DNA of 41,750 nucleotides, from contig LNFB01000336.1 of the NCBI GenBank assembly GCA_001464385.1, positions 1 to 41,750 of the forward strand, in the 5' to 3' direction. The translations under genes and the position numbers were made by a program. Below, in pieces: positions 18,642 through 25,501 of this stretch (position 1 is the first letter of the stretch; each line of letters opens with the position of its first letter). The notes beneath the pieces were generated by a model that was given only the letters and a program-made list of their open reading frames with translations, ran no database searches and was not told where the DNA came from. This DNA is from Deltaproteobacteria bacterium Ga0077550. Lineage in GTDB: Bacteria > Myxococcota_A > Polyangia > Nannocystales > Nannocystaceae.

Positions 18642-20471
18642 GTGGCGCAGGCACACTCTCAGCCGGGCGCGGAGGCCCTCCGCGGGGCCCAGATCGGCCC
18701 CTACGAGGTGCTCACGCGGCTCGCGTTGGGCGGCATGGCCGAGCTCCTCCTCGCCCGCCGCGTCGGGATCGAGGGTTTCCAGAAGCTCGTCGTGCTCAAG
18801 CGGATCCTGCCGCAGTACGCCAGCAACCCGGACTTCGTCGAGATGTTCCTGCACGAGGCCCGGCTCGCCGCGGCGCTCGAGCACCCGAACATCGTGCAGG
18901 TCTTCGACATCGGCAAGTCGGGCGACGACTACTACTTCGCGATGGCGTACCTCCACGGCAAGGACGCGCTAGCGATCCTGCGCGAGCTCGGGCGCACGCG
19001 GCAGCACCTGCCGGTCGAGCACGCGATCGCGATCGGCAGCGGCATCGCGGCGGGGCTGCACCACGCCCACGAGCAGATCGGCTTCGATGGTCGGCCGCTC
19101 GGCATCGTCCACCGCGACGTGTCGCCGGCCAACGCGATCGTCACCTTCGATGGCACCGTGAAGCTCGTCGACTTCGGCATCGCCAAGGCCGCGGCGCAGG
19201 TCAACCATACGCGCGCCGGCGTGCGCAAGGGCAAGGCCGCGTACATGTCGCCCGAGCAGTGCCGCGGCGACGCGCTCGATCGACGCACGGACATCTGGTC
19301 GCTCGGCGTGATGCTCTACGAGCTGTTCACCATGACGCGGCTGTTCCGGGCCGACAGCGATCTCGCGACGATGCACCGCATCGTGTCGACGGACGCACCG
19401 TCGCCGCGGGTGGTGCGGCCCGAGCTCGCGCCCGCGCTCGAGGCGATCGTGCAGCGCTGCCTGCAGCGCGACCGCGAGCAGCGCTACCCCACCGCTGCCG
19501 CGCTGCAGCACGACCTCGACGCGTGCGCCCACGACCTCGGCCTGCGGCCGGGCGCCGCGGGGCTGTCGGCGTTCCTGCACGGGCTGTTCGGCACGCCGCC
19601 GCTCCCGTGGGCGCCGGCGGTCGAGCCGGGGCGCGGCGGGCCCGTCACGCACAGCGGCGAGGTCGAGGCCGGCGACGACCACGGCGACGCGGCCAGCGAC
19701 GCGGACTCCACCCGCGATCTCGGCAACACGCCGCCGCCCGCCGTGCACACCGAGGTCGCCGCGTCGTCGTCGTCGGCGATCGCGTCGGAGCCCCCGCGCC
19801 GTCGCGGTGATCTGCGCGTTGCGATCGCGATCGGCCTCGCGCTGGGCCTCGGCGGCGCGACCTGGTTGCTGTGGCCGAACCGGGACGACGCGGTGGACCC
19901 CCTCGCCGCGACCGCGTCGACCGCCGCGCCGACGACGGCCTCGCCCCCGGTCACGCCCGCGACGACGCCGGCCCCCGACATCGAGGCTTGGCTCCGCCTC
20001 GTCCATCGCGACGACGCCGACGCGGCGCCGATCGGCGAGCGTCACCGCGTGCTCGCCGAGCTGCGTCGCACCGCCGCGGCGTCGCGGATCGACGAGGCGC
20101 TGCAGGTCCGCCTCGACCTCGTGCAGGCCCGCGACGCCGCGCGACCGTGCGAGACGTTCGCGACGGCCCTCGAGCGCGCCGCCCAGGATCCGTCCACGTT
20201 CGCCGACGCGATCGCGCAGGCCGAGCCCCCGGATCCGGCGCGACACCCCGCGGCCGGTCGCGCCCCGGATCGACCCTGCGACGACCTCGCGGCGCGCGTC
20301 ACCGCCCTGCGCGGCGAGGTCGCGCCGCCCGCTCCGACCGCCAACGGCGAGGCGAAGCCCCGGCCGCGCCGCCGCACCGCGACCGAGGCCCCGGCCGCGA
20401 CACCGCCCGCCGCCGCGCCCCCGGCCGCCGCCGGCAAGCTCGACGACGAGCTGCGCCCGTTCCGGAAGTAG
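18642..20471 (+). CDS. Serine/threonine protein kinase with one membrane segment
   Basis: A 609-residue Hanks-type kinase. The domain spans residues 18-300: degenerate glycine loop LALGGMAELLLAR, ATP lysine Lys53 (VVLKRI), helix-C Glu in HEARLAAAL, catalytic loop HRDVSPAN (Asp159), DFG (Asp177), YMSPEQ and DIWSLGVMLYELF. All catalytic residues are present, so it should be active. A Ser/Thr/Pro-rich stretch leads to a transmembrane helix at about residues 390-412 (VAIAIGLALGLGGATWLLWP). A C-terminal part rich in Ala/Pro with Cys pairs follows, presumably outside the cytoplasm. It is 12 nt downstream of the sigma factor gene and may phosphorylate it. Confidence 0.93.
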   Translation: MAQAHSQPGAEALRGAQIGPYEVLTRLALGGMAELLLARRVGIEGFQKLVVLKRILPQYASNPDFVEMFLHEARLAAALEHPNIVQVFDIGKSGDDYYFAMAYLHGKDALAILRELGRTRQHLPVEHAIAIGSGIAAGLHHAHEQIGFDGRPLGIVHRDVSPANAIVTFDGTVKLVDFGIAKAAAQVNHTRAGVRKGKAAYMSPEQCRGDALDRRTDIWSLGVMLYELFTMTRLFRADSDLATMHRIVSTDAPSPRVVRPELAPALEAIVQRCLQRDREQRYPTAAALQHDLDACAHDLGLRPGAAGLSAFLHGLFGTPPLPWAPAVEPGRGGPVTHSGEVEAGDDHGDAASDADSTRDLGNTPPPAVHTEVAASSSSAIASEPPRRRGDLRVAIAIGLALGLGGATWLLWPNRDDAVDPLAATASTAAPTTASPPVTPATTPAPDIEAWLRLVHRDDADAAPIGERHRVLAELRRTAAASRIDEALQVRLDLVQARDAARPCETFATALERAAQDPSTFADAIAQAEPPDPARHPAAGRAPDRPCDDLAARVTALRGEVAPPAPTANGEAKPRPRRRTATEAPAATPPAAAPPAAAGKLDDELRPFRK

Positions 20472-20488
20472 CGCCCGTTCCGGAAGTC
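20453..20488 (+). repeat. 18-bp tandem duplication across the kinase stop codon
   Basis: Copy 1 (20453-20470) and copy 2 (20471-20488) differ at one base. The stop TAG at 20469-20471 straddles the junction, so the duplication probably created or duplicated the 3' end of the gene. Confidence 0.75.
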
Positions 20489-20504
20489 GCCGCCGCGACC
20501 GCGA

Positions 20505-21182
20505 TCAGAAGTGGGCCGAGAACGCCGCGGTGCCGCCGACGAACTGCCGCCGCGCGTCTGTGCGCGCGGCGAGGCGGTAGTCCGCGGTGACGCGCAGCGA
20601 GATCGTCGGCGCGACCCAGACCGCGAGGCCGACGGCCGCGTGCAGCCCGCCCCAGACCCGACGGCCGGTGAAGGGGCGGCGCTCGAAGACCACGCCGGTG
20701 CCGAGGTCGACCGAGGGCTCGAGGCGCTTGCCCAGGGGGAGGAAGCCGCGGACCCCGACGATGTCCCAGGCGGTGGTCGCCACCGAGGCCGAGAGGACCA
20801 CGTCGTTCCCGTCCTCGTCGACGCCCTCGCGCTCCTGCACGTCGCCGATCCACGTCGACGCCCCGGTGAGGACGCCGAAGTTCCGGTGCGGGCGCACGCC
20901 GAAGGCGCCGGCCAGCCCGGCGCTCAGGAGCCGACGGTCGCCGGGGAGCCCGACCGCGCGGAGCATCGCCACGCCCAGCTCGAACCATCCGCGGCCCGTG
21001 AACACGCCGCGGGTGAGGCGGCCGCCGGGCGCCGGGGGCGGTGCCGGCAGCGGCGCCTCGTCCGAGCCCACGGCGTCCGTGCCGGTCGGCCCGGGCGCGA
21101 CGGTGACCGGCGCGACCTCGGTCGCGGCGACGCTCCGCGGGGCGACGGCCAGCGGCACGGACACGAGCCAGACCGCGAGCAT
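20505..21182 (-). CDS. Outer-membrane beta-barrel-like protein
   Basis: This 225-residue protein has a Sec signal peptide (LAVWLVSVPLAVAPRSVAA). A Pro-rich N-terminal linker is followed by alternating aromatic/hydrophobic strands with glycines (RGWFELGVAML, LVRPHRNFGVLTG-like, WGGLHAAVGLAVWVAP, ISLRVTADYRLAA). It ends in Phe (AAFSAHF), the classic C-terminal signal of outer-membrane barrels. The ligand is unknown. ATG at 21182 lies 1 nt after the stop of the upstream HEAT-like lipoprotein gene, so the two form an operon. Its stop faces the kinase gene (33 bp gap). Confidence 0.65.
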   Translation of the reverse strand: MLAVWLVSVPLAVAPRSVAATEVAPVTVAPGPTGTDAVGSDEAPLPAPPPAPGGRLTRGVFTGRGWFELGVAMLRAVGLPGDRRLLSAGLAGAFGVRPHRNFGVLTGASTWIGDVQEREGVDEDGNDVVLSASVATTAWDIVGVRGFLPLGKRLEPSVDLGTGVVFERRPFTGRRVWGGLHAAVGLAVWVAPTISLRVTADYRLAARTDARRQFVGGTAAFSAHF

Positions 21183-21183
21183 C

Positions 21184-22095
21184 CTACGGCCGATGCCCCC
21201 GCAGCGGGACCGGGGCCTCGACCTGAACACCCGCGTCGGGGCCCAGGCCGATCCGATGGAGCGCCCGCGTGGCGACCTCGGCCATGGCCGGGTCGTCCTC
21301 GTTGCGGGCGGCGAACTCGAGGAAGCCCCGGGCCTCGTCGCCGCCGACGGCGGCCAGGGTGTCGTAGAGCCGCCGGGCCTGGTCGACGTCGGCCAGCCGC
21401 ACGTGCCGGAGCAGCGCCGCGGTGTGCTGCGGGCCGCCGACGACGCCGAGGCACTCGACCGCGGCCGCGACCACCCGCTCGTCGCCGTGGGCCAGCAGCC
21501 CGGCGACCGGATCCGCGAGGTCTCGCCAGCGCTGTCGCGCGACCTGCTCGAGGGCGAGGACCACGATCTCCGGGTCGCTCGCGGCGAGCAGCCCCTGGGC
21601 GTCGGCCTGGGTGCCGAGGACCAGCTGGACCTTCGCGTCCAGGACCGACACCCCGCGGGCCAGCGCCGTCGGGACATCCTCCTGGGCGACCAGGGTGCCG
21701 TCGCGGCGCTCGAGCTCGATGGTCGCCTCGAGCACCCGCCCGAGGACCGCGTGCTGCTCCTCCGGCACGGCCGCCGCGAACTCGGCCCGGAGCACCCGCG
21801 CCCCCGTGGCGGTCTCGACCTCCCCGAGGCGGACCACGGTCGCGAGGACCGGGGCCTCGAGGCGCGCCGGATCGAGGAAGGAGCGGGAGCGCAGGCTCGC
21901 CTCCCGGAGGTCGCGTCGGACCTCCTCCTCCGCGACCAGGACCCCATCGACGGGCCGGATGATCACCGACTCGATCCGCAGCTCGAACACCGTCGTCGAC
22001 AGCGCCGAGTCCGACCCGCAAGCCAGCACCGCGGGGCCCGCGGCGACAGCCGGAACCCCGAGCAGGGCGAGCAGCAGCGGGATCGGCGGGCGCAT
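21184..22095 (-). CDS. HEAT-like repeat lipoprotein
   Basis: This 303-residue protein begins with a signal peptide MRPPIPLLLALLGV and a lipobox-like VLAC at about residues 22-26. The middle (AEEEVRRDLREASLRSRSFL) is helical. The C-terminal half has helical pairs in the style of HEAT repeats: DPEIVVLALEQVARQRW, DPVAGLLAHGDERVVAAAVE and ALLRHVRLADVDQARRLYDT. I chose ATG 22095 over an upstream ATG at 22131 because it begins exactly at the signal peptide and has TAGCAT 10 nt upstream. Function is unknown; coupling to the barrel protein (1-nt gap) suggests a shared envelope role. Confidence 0.7.
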   Translation of the reverse strand: MRPPIPLLLALLGVPAVAAGPAVLACGSDSALSTTVFELRIESVIIRPVDGVLVAEEEVRRDLREASLRSRSFLDPARLEAPVLATVVRLGEVETATGARVLRAEFAAAVPEEQHAVLGRVLEATIELERRDGTLVAQEDVPTALARGVSVLDAKVQLVLGTQADAQGLLAASDPEIVVLALEQVARQRWRDLADPVAGLLAHGDERVVAAAVECLGVVGGPQHTAALLRHVRLADVDQARRLYDTLAAVGGDEARGFLEFAARNEDDPAMAEVATRALHRIGLGPDAGVQVEAPVPLRGHRP

Positions 22096-22111
22096 CCGCA
22101 AGTCGATGCTA
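22096..22111 (-). promoter_or_regulatory. -10-like element TAGCAT before the HEAT-like lipoprotein gene
   Basis: TAGCAT (22111-22106 on the minus strand) lies 10 nt before ATG 22095. It has the same TAGNNT form and short spacing as elements before trpE, the kinase and the TPR gene. Confidence 0.4.
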
Positions 22112-22156
22112 GCAGGCTTCGGGGTCGGCAAGACCGGCAGGCTTCGCGCACGCGCC

Positions 22157-22843
22157 TCAGGGTGCGGGCCACCCGGTCTCGAGGGCCGCCGCGTCGACGA
22201 ACTCGAGGGTCTCCCCGCCCTGTGCCGCGAAGGCGCGGGCGAACCGCTCCCCCGCCACGTCGACGGAGATCGGGGCGCCGCCGACGTCGACCGCGTTCAC
22301 CAGGGAGGACGTGCGCGACCCGCAGGACACCAGGGCACCGAACAGCCGCGGATCGACGGCGAGGTTGATCGCGATCCCCTGGACGGTGATCCCGCGCCCG
22401 ACGTGGACCCCGATCGAGGCGAGCTTGCCGCGGGCGTGCCACACGCCGAGGGGGTCGACGCCGAACCGCGCCCCCTCCACGCCGATCGATGCCAGCAGCT
22501 CGAGGGCGGCGTTGCCCATCCGCGTGACGTGCCGCCGGACCTCGAACCCGATGCGGACGATCGGGTAGGCGACGAGCTGGCCGGGGGCGTGCAGCGTGAC
22601 CTGGCCCCCGCGGGGCGTCTCGCAGACCTCGACCCCGGCGGCGGCCAGCTGCTCCGGCGACCAGAGCACGTCGCCGCGCTGGCCCCGGCGCCCGAGGGTC
22701 AGGGTCGCGGGGTGCTCGACCAGGAGGATCGTCGGCGCGGTGCGGCCGTCGGCGACCGCGTCGCGCAGCGCGAGCTGCAGGGCGAGGGCCGGCTCGAACG
22801 CCCGGCGCCCGAGCCAGATCGCCCGCAGGGACCCCGGCGCCAT
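22157..22843 (-). CDS. lipB: Octanoyl-[acyl-carrier-protein]:protein N-octanoyltransferase
   Basis: This 228-residue enzyme moves octanoate from acyl carrier protein to lipoyl domains, the first step of lipoate synthesis. Motifs are HPATLTLGRRG, the RGGQVTLHAPGQLVAYPI block, GKLASIGVHVGRGITVQGIA with the conserved Lys140, and the acyl-thioester Cys174 in LVSCGSRTSSL. Length is standard. Its ATG overlaps the stop of the HARE-HTH protein gene (TGATG), so the two are co-transcribed. No lipA is seen in the window. Confidence 0.95.
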   Translation of the reverse strand: MAPGSLRAIWLGRRAFEPALALQLALRDAVADGRTAPTILLVEHPATLTLGRRGQRGDVLWSPEQLAAAGVEVCETPRGGQVTLHAPGQLVAYPIVRIGFEVRRHVTRMGNAALELLASIGVEGARFGVDPLGVWHARGKLASIGVHVGRGITVQGIAINLAVDPRLFGALVSCGSRTSSLVNAVDVGGAPISVDVAGERFARAFAAQGGETLEFVDAAALETGWPAP

Positions 22844-24348
22844 CAGCTGTCGAGGCCGGCGACCGACTCGATCACCGTCGGGTCGAGGACGACCACCTCG
22901 AGGCTCAGGCGCTGGACGCCGATGCCCGCGTCGCGGAGCCAGGCCGCGAACTCGCCGCCCCCGATCACGCGGGCGTCGGGGAGGAGGTCCTCGGCGCCGT
23001 CGGCCATGCAGAACGCGAGGACCCCGGCACAGCCGTTGCGCTCGGGCTCACCCTCCCACGCCTTCGGGTCGAGGGTCGTCCGGCGCGGCACCACCACGAC
23101 GAACAGCCGCCCGTCGTCCTCGTCCGACTCCGGGTCCTCGACGACGAGGCGCCCGACCCCGCGGCCCGGCGGCAGCGTGGCCTGCAGGGCGTAGCCCTCA
23201 CGGGTCAGCCAGATCCTCACGAGAGACTCGAGGGATCGTGTCCCAAGAGACTGCAACCACTGGATGAATTGACTGTTCGTTTCCTGCTCGACCTCGCGGA
23301 GCGCCTCGCGGAGCGCCGCCTCGGCCCGGGCCGCCCGCTCGGGCACTCGGGTCCCCTGGAGCTGGTAGCGGGCGTCGCCGCGGGCGGCGAACCGCGAGGC
23401 CCGGCCGTGCTGGCGGACGTCGAGGAGCAGGGCCGCCGTGGCCGCCCGCTCGATCTCCGAGACCTCGGTCCCGAAGGGCCCCTTGCCGGCGAGCTGCTCG
23501 GCGATCTGGCGGACGTGGAGCGACCGCGCCCCGGCGGCCTCGAGCACCGACGCGATCTCCTCGAGCAGGCCCGCCCCGTTGGTCGGCTTGGCCTCGGCCC
23601 CGCCGGTCCATTCGACCCTGCGGCCCCGGCGGCGGCGACGGCGGCGGCGGCGGCCGGCGCGATCTTCCCCGCCGTTCTGGGCGGGCCCGCGATCCCGGTC
23701 TCGGTCTCGGTCGCGATCCCGATCTCGGTCGCGATCCCGATCCCGTCCCTCGCGGACCTCGGCCGGGCGCGCCTCGGGCTGGCTCTGCTGCTGCATCGCG
23801 TCGAACTCCTTGCGGAGCTCGGGTCGCTCCTCGGCGAGCCGCGACATCGCGTTCAGCATCACCAGCGCGACGTCGGTCACCCCGTCGAGCCCGGAGCCCT
23901 CGGGCGCGACGAACTCGACCTCGCGGGGCGCCCGATCGGGCTTCGCAGCGCGCGGCGTCTCGACGACCGGCTCGGGCTCGTCGGCGGCGGAACGTCGGCG
24001 AGACCTTACTTTCGATCTACTGTCCATGTCTTCGGAATCCTGAGCGATTTTTTGCGCTGGCGCGGGGGCGACAGGCGGCGCGGCGGCGGGCTCGGGGACG
24101 GCGGGCGGAGGCAGCACCGCGCCCGGTCGCAGCGCGTAGCACCCTGGCTTGTCGCGGACGATGAGCGGCGCGTCGCCGTCGCGTCCGATGCGGGACGCAG
24201 AGTTGAGGCAACTCCGCATCGCCGCCTCCGGGTCGCGACCGACGTGGGAGAGGAGGTTCTTGTCGACGGCTCGCTTCGCCACTTCGGCAAAGTGCAGCGG
24301 TTCGTCGGCGGTTCGAAGGATCTCGATCGCGGCCTCGAGGAAGGTCAT
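22843..24348 (-). CDS. HARE-HTH / Arg-Asp repeat / Mrr-like protein
   Basis: A 501-residue protein with an unusual domain order. Residues 1-75 are a HARE-HTH winged helix (TFLEAAIEILRTADEPLHFA, then AEVAKRAVDKNLL and PGCYALR). A flexible linker follows. Residues 202-220 are about nine Arg-Asp pairs. Residues 233-244 are nearly all Arg. Residues 258-330 are a second HARE-like domain (LLEEIASVLEAAGARSLHVR, DARYQL). Residues 358-495 resemble an Mrr-type nuclease fold (QWLQSLGTRSLESLVRIWL), but I see no D...ExK catalytic set: the strand reads DDGRLFVVVVP. Known HARE domains link to DNA or chromatin, so a nucleic-acid-binding role is inferred. It has an AGGA before ATG 24348 and is coupled to lipB. 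Confidence 0.75.
   Translation of the reverse strand: MTFLEAAIEILRTADEPLHFAEVAKRAVDKNLLSHVGRDPEAAMRSCLNSASRIGRDGDAPLIVRDKPGCYALRPGAVLPPPAVPEPAAAPPVAPAPAQKIAQDSEDMDSRSKVRSRRRSAADEPEPVVETPRAAKPDRAPREVEFVAPEGSGLDGVTDVALVMLNAMSRLAEERPELRKEFDAMQQQSQPEARPAEVREGRDRDRDRDRDRDRDRDRDRGPAQNGGEDRAGRRRRRRRRRGRRVEWTGGAEAKPTNGAGLLEEIASVLEAAGARSLHVRQIAEQLAGKGPFGTEVSEIERAATAALLLDVRQHGRASRFAARGDARYQLQGTRVPERAARAEAALREALREVEQETNSQFIQWLQSLGTRSLESLVRIWLTREGYALQATLPPGRGVGRLVVEDPESDEDDGRLFVVVVPRRTTLDPKAWEGEPERNGCAGVLAFCMADGAEDLLPDARVIGGGEFAAWLRDAGIGVQRLSLEVVVLDPTVIESVAGLDS
23617..23745 (-). repeat. Arg-Asp dipeptide repeat and poly-Arg tract
   Basis: Codons for about nine Arg-Asp pairs (23689-23745) and for a run of nine Arg plus a GRR (23617-23652). 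Mixed Arg and Asp codons suggest selection on the protein and not simple DNA slippage. Alternating-charge RD tracts are typical of disordered RNA-binding regions. Confidence 0.75.
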
Positions 24349-24397
24349 CCGGTTTTTTCCTGCCGACGCTCCCGTGGTGGGGTCGGCGCGTACCCCG

Positions 24398-24427
24398 ACT
24401 ATCCGAAAACTTGCGGGACCTTGGCAA
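24398..24427 (-). promoter_or_regulatory. Candidate promoter for the HARE-HTH/lipB operon
   Basis: TTGCCA (24427-24422) is followed by 18 nt and GATAGT (24403-24398). This would give a leader of about 40 nt before ATG 24348, in keeping with its AGGA ribosome binding site. Confidence 0.4.
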
Positions 24428-24448
24428 GCCCTGGTAGCGGCCGATGCG
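24411..24448 (+). promoter_or_regulatory. Candidate promoter for the ATP-grasp gene
   Basis: TTGCGG (24411-24416), 18-nt spacer, TAGCGG (24435-24440), then 8 nt to ATG 24449. It overlaps the divergent promoter on the other strand, so the two may compete. Confidence 0.35.
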
Positions 24449-25498
24449 ATGCGTCCACTCACCTTCGGGGTTTTGTTGTCCGTGGGCCCGACCGAGTCCT
24501 CCTGCACCGTCGGGCGCGGGGGCTGGGACGGCGGCGGACGGGGGTCCTCCGGGCAATCGGCGGACGGGGAGCCCACGCCGGCGCCCCTGGAACTCTGGGG
24601 AGACCGCCAGATCGAGGCCCATGCGGACCTCCGCAGCGCGACCGACCTCGTCGGCGCCCTGCGCCGCCTCGGCCACGGGGCGCGGGTGCTGGCGGCGGAC
24701 GACGACCTCGATCTGAGCCTGCGTTCGTGCGAGATCGACGCCTGCCTCCTGGCGCTCCACGGGCGGCGCGGGGGATCGGGCGACGTCCAGGCGTTGCTCG
24801 GCATCCGGCAGATCCCCTACTGCGGGCCCGGGGCCTCCTCGGTCGCCCTCGCCTTCGACAAGATCCGGTCGCGGCAGATGCTGGCCTATCACAACGTGCC
24901 GGTGCTGCCGGCCGTGGCCCTCGGCCGCAACCTCGCGGCCAGCGATCGGGCCCTCGCCCTGCTCGGCTGGCCCTGCGTGGTGAAGCCGCGCCGCGGCGCC
25001 CACGGCCTGGGAGTCACGCACCTGCAGAGCGTCGACACCGTGAAGGACGCCATCGAGCGGGCCCTCGCCGTGGACGAGGACATCATCCTCGAGCGCGCCG
25101 CGACCGGGACCGAGATCCAGGTCGTACTCCTCGGCGATCGAGTGCTCGGCGCGATGGAGCTCGTGCCCGGCGAGGGCGCCACGCCAGCCGGCATGGTGTG
25201 CCCGCCGCGGCTGTCCCGCGGGCGGCTCGACGGCATCCACAACATCGCCCGTCGGGCGGTCACTGCCCTCGGGCTGCACGACGGCCTGTCGCGCGTGGAC
25301 CTGCTCGTCAGCGATCGCCACAACGAGGTCGTGCTCGAGGTCGAGCCGCTGCCGACGCTCGCGCGCGACGGCGTCGTCGCCCGCGTCGCGCTCGCGGCCG
25401 GCATGACCTACGACGCGCTCGTCGCCGAGATGCTCGACCGCATCGTGCTCCGCGTCCCCGAGAGCCGCACCCGCCCCACATCCCTGATGCTCCAGTAG
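24449..25498 (+). CDS. D-alanine-D-alanine ligase-like ATP-grasp protein
   Basis: This 349-residue protein has the Ddl fold. The N-terminal part has the family 'LHGRRGGSGDVQALLGIRQI' block followed by PYCGPGASSVALAFDK, equivalent to the HG..GEdG..Qg and DK segments. The ATP-grasp part has CVVKPRRGAHGLGV, DIILERAATGTEIQVVLLG and the metal strand VVLEVEPLPTLARDG. In Ddl the metal strand reads EvNtlPGmT; here Asn is replaced by Glu and the PG is lost. Residues 15-50 carry a Gly/Ser insertion. It may ligate other amino acids. It starts 100 bp from the divergent HARE-HTH gene and is followed 3 nt later by a transglycosylase, so envelope building is likely. Confidence 0.8.
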   Translation: MRPLTFGVLLSVGPTESSCTVGRGGWDGGGRGSSGQSADGEPTPAPLELWGDRQIEAHADLRSATDLVGALRRLGHGARVLAADDDLDLSLRSCEIDACLLALHGRRGGSGDVQALLGIRQIPYCGPGASSVALAFDKIRSRQMLAYHNVPVLPAVALGRNLAASDRALALLGWPCVVKPRRGAHGLGVTHLQSVDTVKDAIERALAVDEDIILERAATGTEIQVVLLGDRVLGAMELVPGEGATPAGMVCPPRLSRGRLDGIHNIARRAVTALGLHDGLSRVDLLVSDRHNEVVLEVEPLPTLARDGVVARVALAAGMTYDALVAEMLDRIVLRVPESRTRPTSLMLQ

Positions 25499-25501
25499 CC
25501 C

